From contig NW_014578459.1 of the NCBI RefSeq assembly GCF_000485595.1, positions 15,661 through 39,362 of the forward strand: a stretch of DNA of 23,702 bases, in the 5' to 3' direction. The notes beneath the pieces are model-generated. The model ran no database searches, had not been told where the DNA came from, and was given only the letters and a program-made list of their open reading frames with translations. A program made the translations under genes and the position numbers. This document shows, in pieces, positions 1 to 8,721 of the stretch. Numbering within the stretch: the first letter of the stretch is position 1; each line of letters opens with the position of its first letter. The stretch comes from Priapulus caudatus. Lineage: Eukaryota; Priapulida; Priapulimorpha; Priapulimorphida; Priapulidae.

Positions 1-314
1 ATTCAATCATTTATTTATTCATTCATTCATTCAATCATTCATTCATTCATTCATTCATTCATTCATTCATTCATTCATTCATTTATTCAATCATTCATTT
101 ATTCATTCATTCATTTATTCATTCATTTATTCATTCATTCATTCATTCCTTCCTTCATTCATTCATTTATTCATTCATTCATTCATTCATTCATTCCTTC
201 ATTCATTTATTCATTCATTCATTCATTCATTCATTCCTTCATTCATTTATTCATTCATTCATTCATTCATTCACTCAGTCATTATGTCATTCATTCATTC
301 ATTTATTTATTCAT
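1..314. repeat. ATTC/CATT tetranucleotide microsatellite
   Basis: Almost uninterrupted ATTC units with ATTT and CCTTC variants. The CCTTC interruptions at about 152, 196 and 236 lie 44 and then 40 bases apart, so the right part has a higher-order period of about 40 bp made of ten tetramers. The array decays at about 270-314 (CACTCAGTC, ATTATGTC). It runs off the left edge, so its full length is unknown. The clean tetramer phase suggests this end of the window is sequenced accurately. Confidence 0.97.
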
Positions 315-646
315 CAATTCTGATTTTTCTGTTAAGTTATCGGCGCTTCCGCTTTTAGTACGTCATATATGTGTACACATACCTGATTAAATAATATGTT
401 CTATTGCGGACTCTTCATATTATCTATCGATTTTTTTGTCCGTTTATCCACGAAGATATACGCGCAGGACACGTGCCCGATCCGTCATTGTCAAAATAGG
501 CAATTTTGGCAATATTGGCAATTTTCTCGCCAGTTACATTCAACGCGTTGTCGTCCTTGTATGCCTATCGATTCAGCGTATTGCCTGTGTTTCAGCAATG
601 TCTTACGGTTGAAGCGAAATACAGAAAGGGTATGTATACGTGATCT

Positions 647-658
647 CGTCACGTGACG
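647..658. promoter_or_regulatory. Palindromic E-box (CLEAR/M-box-like)
   Basis: CGTCACGTGACG is a perfect 12-bp palindrome containing GTCACGTGAC, the consensus of the CLEAR element bound by the MiT/TFE family of bHLH-Zip factors in animals (established knowledge). Whether it is used here is unknown. Two further TCACGTGA sites lie at 664-677 and 1420-1431. Confidence 0.4.
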
Positions 659-663
659 GTTGT

Positions 664-677
664 CAATCACGTGATTG
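664..677. promoter_or_regulatory. 14-bp palindromic E-box
   Basis: CAATCACGTGATTG is a perfect 14-bp palindrome centred on CACGTG. It lies 5 bases after the site at 647-658. The half-site flank differs (AA/TT instead of G/C), so it is not a simple copy of its neighbour. Confidence 0.4.
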
Positions 678-846
678 GCACAGCTGTTTCTTATAGGCTA
701 GCATATAACCCGCTCGCTGTGCAGTTAATCAATACGATAGTTAGACCTTCGATCTTCCTAGTGTTTGCATATAGTTACAGACAACTGTTGTTTGCTGATA
801 GCTGCTACACGCTGCCTATAGCCTGTTACGACGAAACGCAACCCTG

Positions 847-1059
847 GAGCCCGTTGTCAGAAACAAAATTAGTCTTAACATTAGTCGTAACACTAATATT
901 TTCTCGTAGACCGTCGGCAGCGCTTTGTTTCGTATTGTTATGAGGAAATCTGCTACGATTTTTCATTCAGGTAACTTCGCGGCGTTTCTGTCGACGGTCT
1001 AAGAGAAAAGGTTCATGTTAAGACTAATGTTAAGACTAATTTTGTTTCTGACAACGGCC
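847..1059. mobile_element. Fold-back / MITE-like element, family A
   Basis: Two inverted arms of about 70 bp (about 850-920 and 988-1059) flank a centre of about 67 bp. Both arms carry, in opposite orientation, GCCGTTGTCAG-like ends, CAAAATTAGTCTTAACATTAG and TAGACCGTCG. By eye they agree at close to nine positions in ten; the main differences are around 884-896. CCCTG occurs just outside both ends (842-846 and 1060-1064) and may be a 5-bp target duplication. There is no coding capacity, so this would be a non-autonomous element. A solo arm of the same family lies at 4210-4272. Confidence 0.8.
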
Positions 1060-1191
1060 CCCTGCATACGTAATCCTGATTATAACGAAGCTTGCTACAA
1101 ACTGCGTACGCGGCTTGCATTTAGAATCGAACGAATGCTAAAGTTGGCTGCATGCCAACGCTCTAGATTAGCACTTATATACTAGCATTTC
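1060..1191. other. Spacer between two fold-back elements
   Basis: About 130 bases of unassigned sequence between family A and the TTAA-flanked element. I see no gene or repeat in it. Confidence 0.6.
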
Positions 1192-1341
1192 TTAAGCCCG
1201 GCGCACACGTGAGTAATTTTACTCAAGTAAAATGACGCATGCGTCAAAATACTCACGTGTGCGGCGGATTTTCGTTGAGTATTTTGACGCATGCGTTATT
1301 TTACTTGAGTAAAATTACTCACGTGTGTGCGCCGGGCTTAA
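1192..1341. mobile_element. TTAA-flanked fold-back MITE, nested palindromes
   Basis: A 142-bp element (1196-1337) bounded on both sides by TTAA (1192-1195 and 1338-1341), the target duplication typical of piggyBac-type transposition. Left arm 1196-1255 and right arm 1276-1337 are inverted copies with one substitution and one 2-base CA indel. The ends read GCCCGGCGCACAC inward. The arms contain internal palindromes: TTTTACT/AGTAAAA, GCATGC inside GACGCATGCGTC, and CACGTG. The left half is itself an inverted repeat, because CTCACGTGTGCGGCGG at about 1251-1266 mirrors the left end. No coding capacity. The piggyBac assignment rests only on TTAA. Confidence 0.88.
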
Positions 1342-1594
1342 GTGCTGACTTAATGCGATTTGCCTTAACGCTTACGCTAGCAATAATGAGTAGGCCTAGA
1401 TAGAGGGCGCCGTGGACCGCATCACGTGATGGCTAATTTTACTAGTAGTTTATTATAGTTGACTTGCATCTGCATAGTCGCAGCTCTTTCTGAGTTCGAT
1501 AAGTTTACTATTGTAGTTTATAGTCGCAGCTTTTTTCTGCATGCCCACATACGATATAGTCTGTTCGAGCGCAGACGTTGTTACCTATCATATC
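1342..1594. other. Short intergenic stretch with E-box palindrome
   Basis: No gene. CATCACGTGATG at 1420-1431 is a perfect 12-bp palindrome, the third TCACGTGA site of this end of the window. A partial direct repeat (TTTACTA..GTAGTTTAT..ATAGTCGCAGCT..TTTCTG) occurs at about 1438-1492 and again at about 1505-1541, where the second copy is shorter. Confidence 0.55.
1420..1431. promoter_or_regulatory. 12-bp palindromic E-box
   Basis: CATCACGTGATG, a perfect palindrome around CACGTG, follows an AGAGGGCGCC-containing GC patch. It shares the TCACGTGA core with the sites at 647-658 and 664-677. Confidence 0.4.
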
Positions 1595-1782
1595 AATGAG
1601 GAATAAAAATGAGTTATAACGATGAATAATAATAATGAGTAATAACAATGACTAATAATAATGAGTAATAACAATGAATAATAATAATGAGTAATAACAA
1701 TGAATAATAATAATGAGTAATAACAATGACTAATAATAATGAGTAATAACAATGAATAATAATAATGAGTAATAACAATGAA
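1595..1782. repeat. 26-bp minisatellite, about seven units
   Basis: The unit reads AATAATAATGAGTAATAA followed by CAATGA(A/C)T, 26 bp, repeated in register about seven times. The first unit, near 1601, is degenerate. GAAT and GACT variants alternate between units. It abuts the GCT-type triplet array directly. An inverted unit-length match lies at 2682-2713. Confidence 0.93.
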
Positions 1783-1884
1783 TGCTGCTGTTGCTGTTGC
1801 TGCTGCTACTGCTGCTACTGCTGGTGCTGTTGCTGCTGCTGCTACTGCTGCTAAAGCTGCTACTGCTGCTGTTGCTGCTGCTAC

Positions 1885-1918
<34 letters not shown>

Positions 1919-1950
1919 ACTGCTGCTGCTGCTGCCGTTGCTGCCACTGC
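1783..1950. repeat. GCT/GTT/ACT trinucleotide array
   Basis: A run of TGC triplets with regular TGT and TAC variants, about 56 triplets, ending in a GC-rich tail (GCCGTTGCTGCCACTGC). It produces homopolymeric frames (Leu on the plus strand, Ala and Ser on the minus strand). The frames extend only as far as the array and have no non-repetitive coding flank, so I read it as a non-coding microsatellite, not a polyglutamine-type exon. Confidence 0.93.
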
Positions 1951-2099
1951 GGCGTGACTGTGTAGCTGTGGCGTTATTGACCCGATAGCTCATTATCACC
2001 GCCTGCTTTTAATCATATATGATTAATATTTATAACCGCTATAATATTTGCGCTGTGATTTAGGCCAGAAAACCCTACCGTGTGCGCGCTCAGAAACGT

Positions 2100-2115
2100 G
2101 TGACCTACAGGTCAC
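2100..2115. promoter_or_regulatory. Everted AGGTCA pair (ER2-like)
   Basis: GTGACCTACAGGTCAC: TGACCT and AGGTCA half-sites diverge around a 2-base spacer (AC), with the match extended by one base each side. AGGTCA is the core half-site of many animal nuclear receptors (established knowledge). Function is inferred from the motif only. Confidence 0.3.
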
Positions 2116-2215
2116 GAGATAGCCCGGTGGCCCGTGGTTCCGGTTTGGCACGCGTCCGCGATCGAAGCTTAATAAACTGAAAATGTCACCGCTATAATTA
2201 GAAGCGCGTCGCCAT

Positions 2216-2301
2216 CCGTCACGTCATTAGTTTTGCTGTGCGTGTTACGTGTGACGTCACGCACGGTTGATGCGCGGATAATGATGACGATGATGACGTC
2301 G
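2216..2301. promoter_or_regulatory. Cluster of CRE-like TGACGT sites
   Basis: A full palindromic CRE, GTGACGTCAC, lies at 2251-2260. A half-site occurs at about 2219-2226 (ACGTCA on the plus strand), and TGACGTCGAC lies at 2293-2302. TGACGTCA is the classical CREB/ATF binding site (established knowledge). Three sites within about 90 bases next to a CpG-containing patch fit a regulatory element, but no start site or downstream gene is visible. Confidence 0.35.
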
Positions 2302-2400
2302 ACAAATACGGGTGGTTGTGTGCGCGCGCGCACGCGGGTATAGGTGGTGTACAACAGTAGAAGGCGTCCATAGGCAGCAGGCCTGAATAAGCATCGAACA

Positions 2401-4209
2401 GAAATTAATTAAAGGGACAGTAGCCTCTAGGATTTTACTGTATACAACTGTACTTACTGTATAACAAATCGTCTATACCCACACGTATTTGTTACCAGAT
2501 ACCAAATTTAATTGTTATAATTAATTACACATCAACGCTACGAAATTTGAACGGCGCCATGACACCCGCGACCGTGCTGCCACACCGAAAAAGTTGCGTA
2601 TTTGAGCATTACTCATTCGCAGGGACAACTCCTGTTAGATATGCGGATAACACAGATGAATTCTAATAAGTTTACTCAGATGTTATTACTCATTATTATT
2701 ACTTATTGTTATTAACTTGCATTAAAAATATATTAAATAACTTCATTGAGATAGATTTTCTATCATGATAATATAAGAATTTTCATGTATGTAATGTATA
2801 GTCACTGAACTTACTTGTTATGTTTATTGATCTGATGTTGTATTTTCATGTAAATTGAACCAATCTTGAATTATCTTCATCGTATATTAGTAACTGTTAC
2901 AAAATTAATTTATCAAATTTCTATTTTAGATATATTCATAAGCTTAAAATTGCATTAATTAATTCGATTACATTGTTAATCGTATATACATGTAAGATAA
3001 GATTGTAGCCCTAATTCCAATTATATTAGTATACATGTTGATTTTAATGTAGATACAAATGCTACTATACCTAAAATAATTTAAGATACGTTGGCACTCT
3101 TGAGTATTTTCTTGTGAAATGAAGATACTTCGATAATTGTTGTATATTCATAAATTTTCCACTTATTAACACCACGCTATATCAACTAATTGATTCGTTA
3201 AATCAATTGTATTATAATAACCATTATTGGAAGTTAATGCTCATAATGAATTGACTTCAACTGTAGAATAATACCCGGTATGTCGACTGATCTCGAGCCC
3301 AGCACTCTATCGTCTTATGACTATGATGTGGGTAATTGTTCCCGTATGTCAATTGAGTCGCTAGTACATCCAGTTATTGAGGCCTCTCAACCTACTATAA
3401 ATGTCATTTTCACGTTCAATTCTTGAGTGATAAATCCCCGGAATATACACGAGTAAGGTGCGAACGAAGATGATTTAGGACACGCATGCACGTTCAAAAT
3501 CTTATACATTAAACTCTCTTAGTGAAATTGAATATATTTAAGCTGCTAATACTACACTAGCTATGAATTACGTTCCATCTTGACCGGCCTGTCGCCCATT
3601 TGCTTATAACTTACTACTTTCGTGAAATTGTATTTTTAATTAAATCTTGTCTCCACAACGTAATAAGACGTTCAGGACATATCGCACATATAATGTTTTA
3701 GCCAATTCTTATCCCGGTACGCACCCACACACTTGATTCACAAACATGTAATAAAGAATATTTGTTAGCTTTTTATACTCAATCAATTAGCAGCATCGTT
3801 TACCACAACCATCTCAAAACAGGGACATTCCGAGCACACGGTTCATAAGCGTATAAGAGTATGTAAACTTATCATGGAAACTGCAATGCTGTTGGACTGT
3901 TATTCCTCTTTTGAGGTATATATACAGTATAATCACTAAATTAAGGTGTTAGCAGAGACACTGACTTAAGACATTGGATAATGTTTATGATATAAAATTT
4001 GTCTTCGATAAAATTTGCATCTTGATGGAAGTATGTTGCAGTATGATTAAGATTCTACAACCTCTTTGTATACAATTGATTTGTTCCTAAATACGCGAAG
4101 TTCTACCTATCGAGTCACAGCCGCGTAACACAAAGTGTTTGAAACACATCAGTACTTCGTTCACTATTCGTGATTTCACATAGTAGAATGATAAGATTGT
4201 AATTAGCTC
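2401..4209. other. AT-rich intergenic DNA
   Basis: Long AT-rich stretch with frequent stops in all frames and no open frame of note. The only structured item is at 2682-2713, an inverted copy of the 26-bp minisatellite sequence. I see no transposon ends, RNA gene or coding signal in the rest. Confidence 0.7.
2682..2713 (-). repeat. Inverted single copy of the 26-bp minisatellite
   Basis: The reverse complement of these 32 bases matches the array at 1595-1782 at 30 of 32 positions (mismatches only in the GAC/AAG triplet). It is about 0.9 kb from the array and in the opposite orientation. Confidence 0.75.
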
Positions 4210-4272
4210 GGGGGCCGTTGTCGACATATTAGTCTTCAACATGTCTACATAACTTTTCTCCTAGACCGTCGA
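4210..4272. mobile_element. Solo arm of fold-back family A
   Basis: GGGGCCGTTGTC, ATTAGTCTTCAACAT, CTTTTCTC and TAGACCGTCGAC occur in the same order as in the reverse complement of the right arm at 988-1059, with substitutions and small indels. No opposite arm is seen nearby, so this is a truncated or recombined copy. Confidence 0.65.
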
Positions 4273-4729
4273 CCGATTAAGTACAATGCTGAACTAATAG
4301 TAACTTCTATAATCTGATAGTAAGATAAATTCTGCAGTTTTAATAGCAAGATACTGCATTTGTAATAAACTTAGATTATCGTGGAAATAATCCACACTAA
4401 TGCGAGTGCTTGAAATCTCTTTAGAAATGATTTTTGTCAGGTGTAAGACGGCTCACACTATATAACGATGAACACTAACATTAAACGTGTTACGACTTGT
4501 TAGCTACATTTTGCACTTACTGACACTGGCTCCACGGGATTGCGTCGTCGTACAGGCATATGCAACGTGTAGCACTATGCACAACAAGTTGTCTGTCTTT
4601 CTAAACTTAAGGCAAAGATCGGAAAAGGTCTAGACTATGCGTATTTAATTGATTATCACTGCACAGCGAGCGGAGTTATACATCTAGCCTATACAGAATC
4701 AGCTGTGGCCCATCACGTCGACTTGACAA
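4273..4729. other. AT-rich intergenic DNA, continued
   Basis: I see nothing assignable in this stretch: no open frame of note, no repeat and no RNA motif. Confidence 0.6.
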
Positions 4730-4935
4730 CCGTCCACGCTGACGAAGATCACACAACCGGAATGATGGAAGACCAATAACGCCGCCGGTGGGGAGCATAT
4801 CATGTCTCTGCCTTCAATGCGGTAGGCACGAAACGCAGCGGTAGAGGACGCCTAGCGTCTGCCGCAAGCGGAGGGGAGGGGGAGCACGGAGAGCACCAGG
4901 ACAGAGAAGAGACAGTCGAACCACCTAGTTGATAT
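4730..4935. other. GC- and purine-rich patch
   Basis: The composition changes from AT-rich to GC-containing, with a purine-rich run (about 4866-4920) including GGAGGGGAGGGGG. No open frame or known motif. It could be a small CpG/regulatory patch or a repeat fragment; I cannot tell. Confidence 0.4.
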
Positions 4936-4981
4936 ATAATCGATAAGATGCATAAAAATCAAGCACTAAATTAAGTACCGG

Positions 4982-5046
4982 GCCAGGGGTTCTTGTTACC
5001 CACCAATAGCCGGTAACTGGCGTTTTAGCATTTTACAGCCCCTGGC
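4982..5046. repeat. Nested inverted repeats
   Basis: Outer arms GCCAGGGG (4982-4989) and CCCCTGGC (5039-5046), and inside them GTTACC (4995-5000) and GGTAAC (5012-5017). Both arm pairs are perfect. The 65-base unit could fold as a two-tier hairpin in RNA or be the core of a small fold-back element. I see no known RNA family in it. Confidence 0.5.
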
Positions 5047-6258
5047 TGGACTTGCCCCACCTTGCAAATTCTGCTTTTTTGCATAGAAACGATCGCGCTA
5101 TTGCGGCAATGTCATGCTTACGCGTGTCCCTGCGCGTTAAGGTCAATCTTCTAGTCGTGCGAACATTTGAAAGAACAGGACGTCGCCACTAAAATGGCGG
5201 TAAAATATTTAATCCATCAATTTGAAAAAAAGCGAAGTGGTTATTTTAAATTACTTCCAACCCAGAACGCCACCAATCCAAACTCGTCGCACTGCCCGCG
5301 ATAGAATTCATCTTCTTGTCCTATCTAAAACTCACACGACCGCCGAATTCCACAATTATGAAAACTACTTACTTTCACTCCCCGATCATTACTAGCCTGT
5401 CAATCCAAATACCGTCTAGATCTGTTGAGGTCGCACAGTCAAATCGAAGAATTTGTTCTAACCAAACAGCGAGTCATCTGATATACTTATGACACACCAG
5501 AACATTCACAACAAGCCATTTGCACAATCGATAACTTGGAGTAGTGGGAATTGATATTCACCTCCCCTGCTGGAGATCGAAGAGATGCGCCATAATCACT
5601 ACATCACTCGTCCTCTTCCAGTGACATGCTATATGAATCTACATTCAACTGATGATGTACACATCAACCTATGAAAACTAAGAACGATGAGAAAAAATTC
5701 ATCCGCTGATTAGCATGTAAATCAATAATGCATATGTAAATGATGACTTCCATATGCATCTGCCTGGGAATAACACCGGAATTCTTAATCGCATAATGAC
5801 TAAATAAACAAGTAAACTAACCATGCATGGATTACACTCTAAATCTACATCGATGCCTGACCTGCCCGTGACATTAAACAAATAGAATACTTCGTAATTG
5901 TCAGTGATAATAATCATGGGATCACATGAACACTGATGACATGGAATGGTAGCACACAAATCGACTATATATCACTAAAAGTGCCTTGTAAAGATTGGAC
6001 CATGAAAGGCAATCAGCACCTGATGTAGCCCATGAATATTGCCTCCCATGCATACGATGATTGCCACTGCAACACTGCTACTAGCCACTGATGTAATAAA
6101 TAATGTTCTGTACACCTGCCCTCCCAAACTGATGCCCTAGACATCGCGTGGCGGCTGACATGATGCCATGCACTGATGCATAACTGAATCCATCCTACTC
6201 ATAGTCTCTTGCACCAAACCGCTGCACATAAATCTCAATCTGCAACTCTACAAATTAA
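5047..6258. other. Unassigned stretch, possibly degenerate repeat
   Basis: No gene recognised; a minus-strand frame of 86 codons at 5699-5959 has no motif. Around 5180-5200, CGCCACTAAAATGGCG forms a small inverted repeat. From about 5640 to 6190 the words ACTGATG, CATGCA and GATGATG recur at irregular spacing, which may reflect a decayed tandem repeat. I could not define a unit. Confidence 0.4.
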
Positions 6259-8210
6259 AGCAAGCACTACATATATGTATAACAGATTGTGCCATTGTAT
6301 AGAAAGCTACCCGCAAGAGTTAAGTATGCCACTCATACACATAAGGAATTACGTATCTGTACATTTCGTAGACACAAACGTATTATTCAATCACAGGATT
6401 CGATGTCTATATAAATGTGAGCAGATTTGTTAGTCGCATTGCGTAGTCACCTACAGACAATCGATGCGCGTATCATAAAATATTGTCTACACGAGAATGT
6501 TAGATAGACCATTGTATCAGATACAGATTCGATTCGCCTAGTATATATATGTAAACCAGATTTGTAGGCCATTGAATCAAGCTATCAGATTCGATGCCTA
6601 TATATATGTAGGTCAACATTTAGCCATTGTATCAGCTACACGATTCGATGCTCTATACATGTAAGCAATATTCGTAGCCATTGTATTCAGCACAGATTGG
6701 ATGCCTATATAGTGAGTACAGAAAATTTGTAAGCCATTCTGTAACAACTACAGATTCGATGCCTCATATATATTATAACTCCTGGATGTTGTGTAGCCAT
6801 TTTAATCACCTTACAGATTTCGATGTACCTATTAATATATACATGTATAGTCAAGATTTGTAGCCCATTGTTATCACTTATAACAGATTCAGCTTACTAT
6901 TACCATCGGTAAATAATCATAGTTTTGTAGCGCTATTGTCCAACATCATATACTAGCTACAGAAGTCGATTGCCTAGTAGTTAAAACGTATGCAGATAAT
7001 TGTAAACCAATGTAAATGTCTTAGCATATGCCAAGATTCCGAATAACCGCATCATACCATAAGCCACAGTTGCTATTTACCTTAAGCCGAGTTGTAGTCC
7101 TTCAATCGTTTTCCGGCACCATTCCAACCTTCGTGCTACCGATTTACTAGTGCAACAGATCTGCGAGCCGTCTCGTCCTTAATCTGAGTAGCATTGTAGC
7201 AGATTTAAGTAGCCATGTGCGCTCATATGTCGAGCCCTAGCAGATTCCGATTGCGCTATAACGTACCATAAGTGACATAGATCATCCTAGCCCATTGATT
7301 GTAATTCGTCTACATATGCTACACCAGCTACAGATTCGATGCATATATATATGTAAGCAGACCCTTTCCGTACCGGGGTGAACCATTTCGATCAGAGCAC
7401 ACAATTCTGATTTTTGCGATTTCCAGAGCCTAGTATTCGCCCAGAGATTTGTGACGTGCCCCATTGTATCTTAAGCGTTACAAGAGTGTTCGGATGTTTA
7501 ACCTATATAGTAATCTGTTATTCTAGATTTGTAACAGCCCACACTTCGTATCGTCAGCACTGACTTAGAGATTCGACTGGCGCTATCCCATCCGATGTAG
7601 GCTTTACCAAGATCCGCAACTTTGTCATGCCACCATTGCTTACTCCCGGGAGCTACAGATTTCGAGTGCCTAAATATTACCCTACTCCGTTTATCTGCAG
7701 CTGGCGATTTTGCCCTAACCGCCTCAATTTGAAGTCAGGTGCGACTTACCCCAGCGACACCTCACTGTTTTACCGTATCATATTGCGCCTAGGAGTGATC
7801 ACGCCTGTTCTATTGTGCCATGTATATATGAATTGTCTCGAGGCCATGCTATGAACCTTTATCACTGAGCACAGTAATTCACACAAATCATTCACCCTAT
7901 TGAAGACTGAAATTACTCAGTCCTTTCTTAGAGTTATGATGGTGTCCACCAGTCCACAGTGTATCCAATGAGTTGCGAGATCTTATCGGAAGATTACAGA
8001 CACTATAGCCCCGTGGAATATATATGGTCGTTTGGCGATGGTATTTGTAGTTATTCCACCATGAGTTCGTATGTCTCTCTATATTGAATACACTAAGACT
8101 TCGCATGCAATGATCATTAGTCAGTGCCATATCGCAGAGTTTCGTAGCCAATTGCGTATCATGCTTACAGTATTCCTCATGCGCTTTCGTCCCCATTCCC
8201 TATATATTAC
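6259..8210. repeat. 53-bp satellite array, increasingly corrupted rightward
   Basis: A consensus of about 53 bp, reading GATTCGATGCCTATATATAT, then GTAAGCAGATTTGTAGCC, then ATTGTATCAGCTACA, can be traced repeatedly. GATTCGATG-type anchors fall at about 6397, 6457, 6526, 6588, 6642, 6695, 6753, 6816, 6886 and 6962, with clear later copies at 7333 and 7658 and a last recognisable one near 8137-8190. A first unit is seen at about 6263-6308. The tightest units are 53-54 bases. Most others are longer through scattered single-base insertions, and units right of 7.0 kb are hard to follow. Confidence 0.85.
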
Positions 8211-8721
8211 CCATGGCACTGTATACGGGTATTCCTTCAAGTAATGATCTGGTAGCACAGCTAATCTGTATCCCAAGTAACTACATAATTGTTTGCTAAA
8301 TACACTTATACGACTTAAAGCCTCATGATATTACGCGACCAACAGTTGCGAGAGTCCATACAGAACACACCTTGTTGCGTGCAACATCATATGACCTACT
8401 GAACACCAACACTATGCACTATTATTAGCTCTGTGGACTACTCCCCATTACCGATATACTCCCGACGGGAAGGAAACTCACCGCGCGGCACGACATACTT
8501 CATCCATCTTCACCTGTTTTCACCCCTTATTCTTGCTACATCCGCGTTGAATAATATGAAGCGGATTCACCGCACCCAAAGTGCTTAGCACAGAGCGCCT
8601 GAGTTTGCCAATCGCTATGCGGCGTTGGGAAACTGCGTACGTCACAGGTCACCAGAAATGGCGCTCGAAATATCCGCCGCTCGTCACTTCGAATCTTTTG
8701 TAACAGGTTATATTAAGTTTA
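8211..8721. other. Unassigned sequence between satellite and dispersed repeat
   Basis: No gene, satellite unit or named repeat recognised. Composition becomes more GC-containing from about 8.46 kb. Confidence 0.45.

Larger units (their letters stand above)
315..846. other. Unassigned non-coding DNA with E-box palindromes
   Basis: No recognisable gene. Two overlapping open frames of 86 and 96 codons (396-656 and 653-943) have no familiar motif, and the second runs into the fold-back element, so I treat both as chance. A small tandem of a GGCAATTTT / GGCAATATT word lies at about 499-525. Two perfect TCACGTGA-centred palindromes lie at 647-658 and 664-677. Confidence 0.6.
1951..2400. other. CpG-containing patch with CRE-like and receptor-like sites
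   Basis: No gene recognised; a 61-codon minus-strand frame at 2169-2354 has no motif. The stretch is richer in CpG than the DNA around it and holds several palindromic transcription-factor-like sites, listed separately, plus an alternating purine-pyrimidine tract (GTGTGCGCGCGCGCACGCG) at about 2318-2336 that could adopt Z-form DNA. It could be a promoter or enhancer, but nothing transcribed can be assigned to it here. Confidence 0.45.

Noticed and set aside
1588-1999. Poly-Ala, poly-Ser and poly-Leu open frames
   Set aside because: These are translations of the triplet array and minisatellite in different phases; no non-repetitive coding sequence is attached.
6259-8210. CRISPR-like array of repeats and spacers
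   Set aside because: The whole 53-bp unit recurs, with no unique spacers between copies, so it is a satellite and not a repeat-spacer array.
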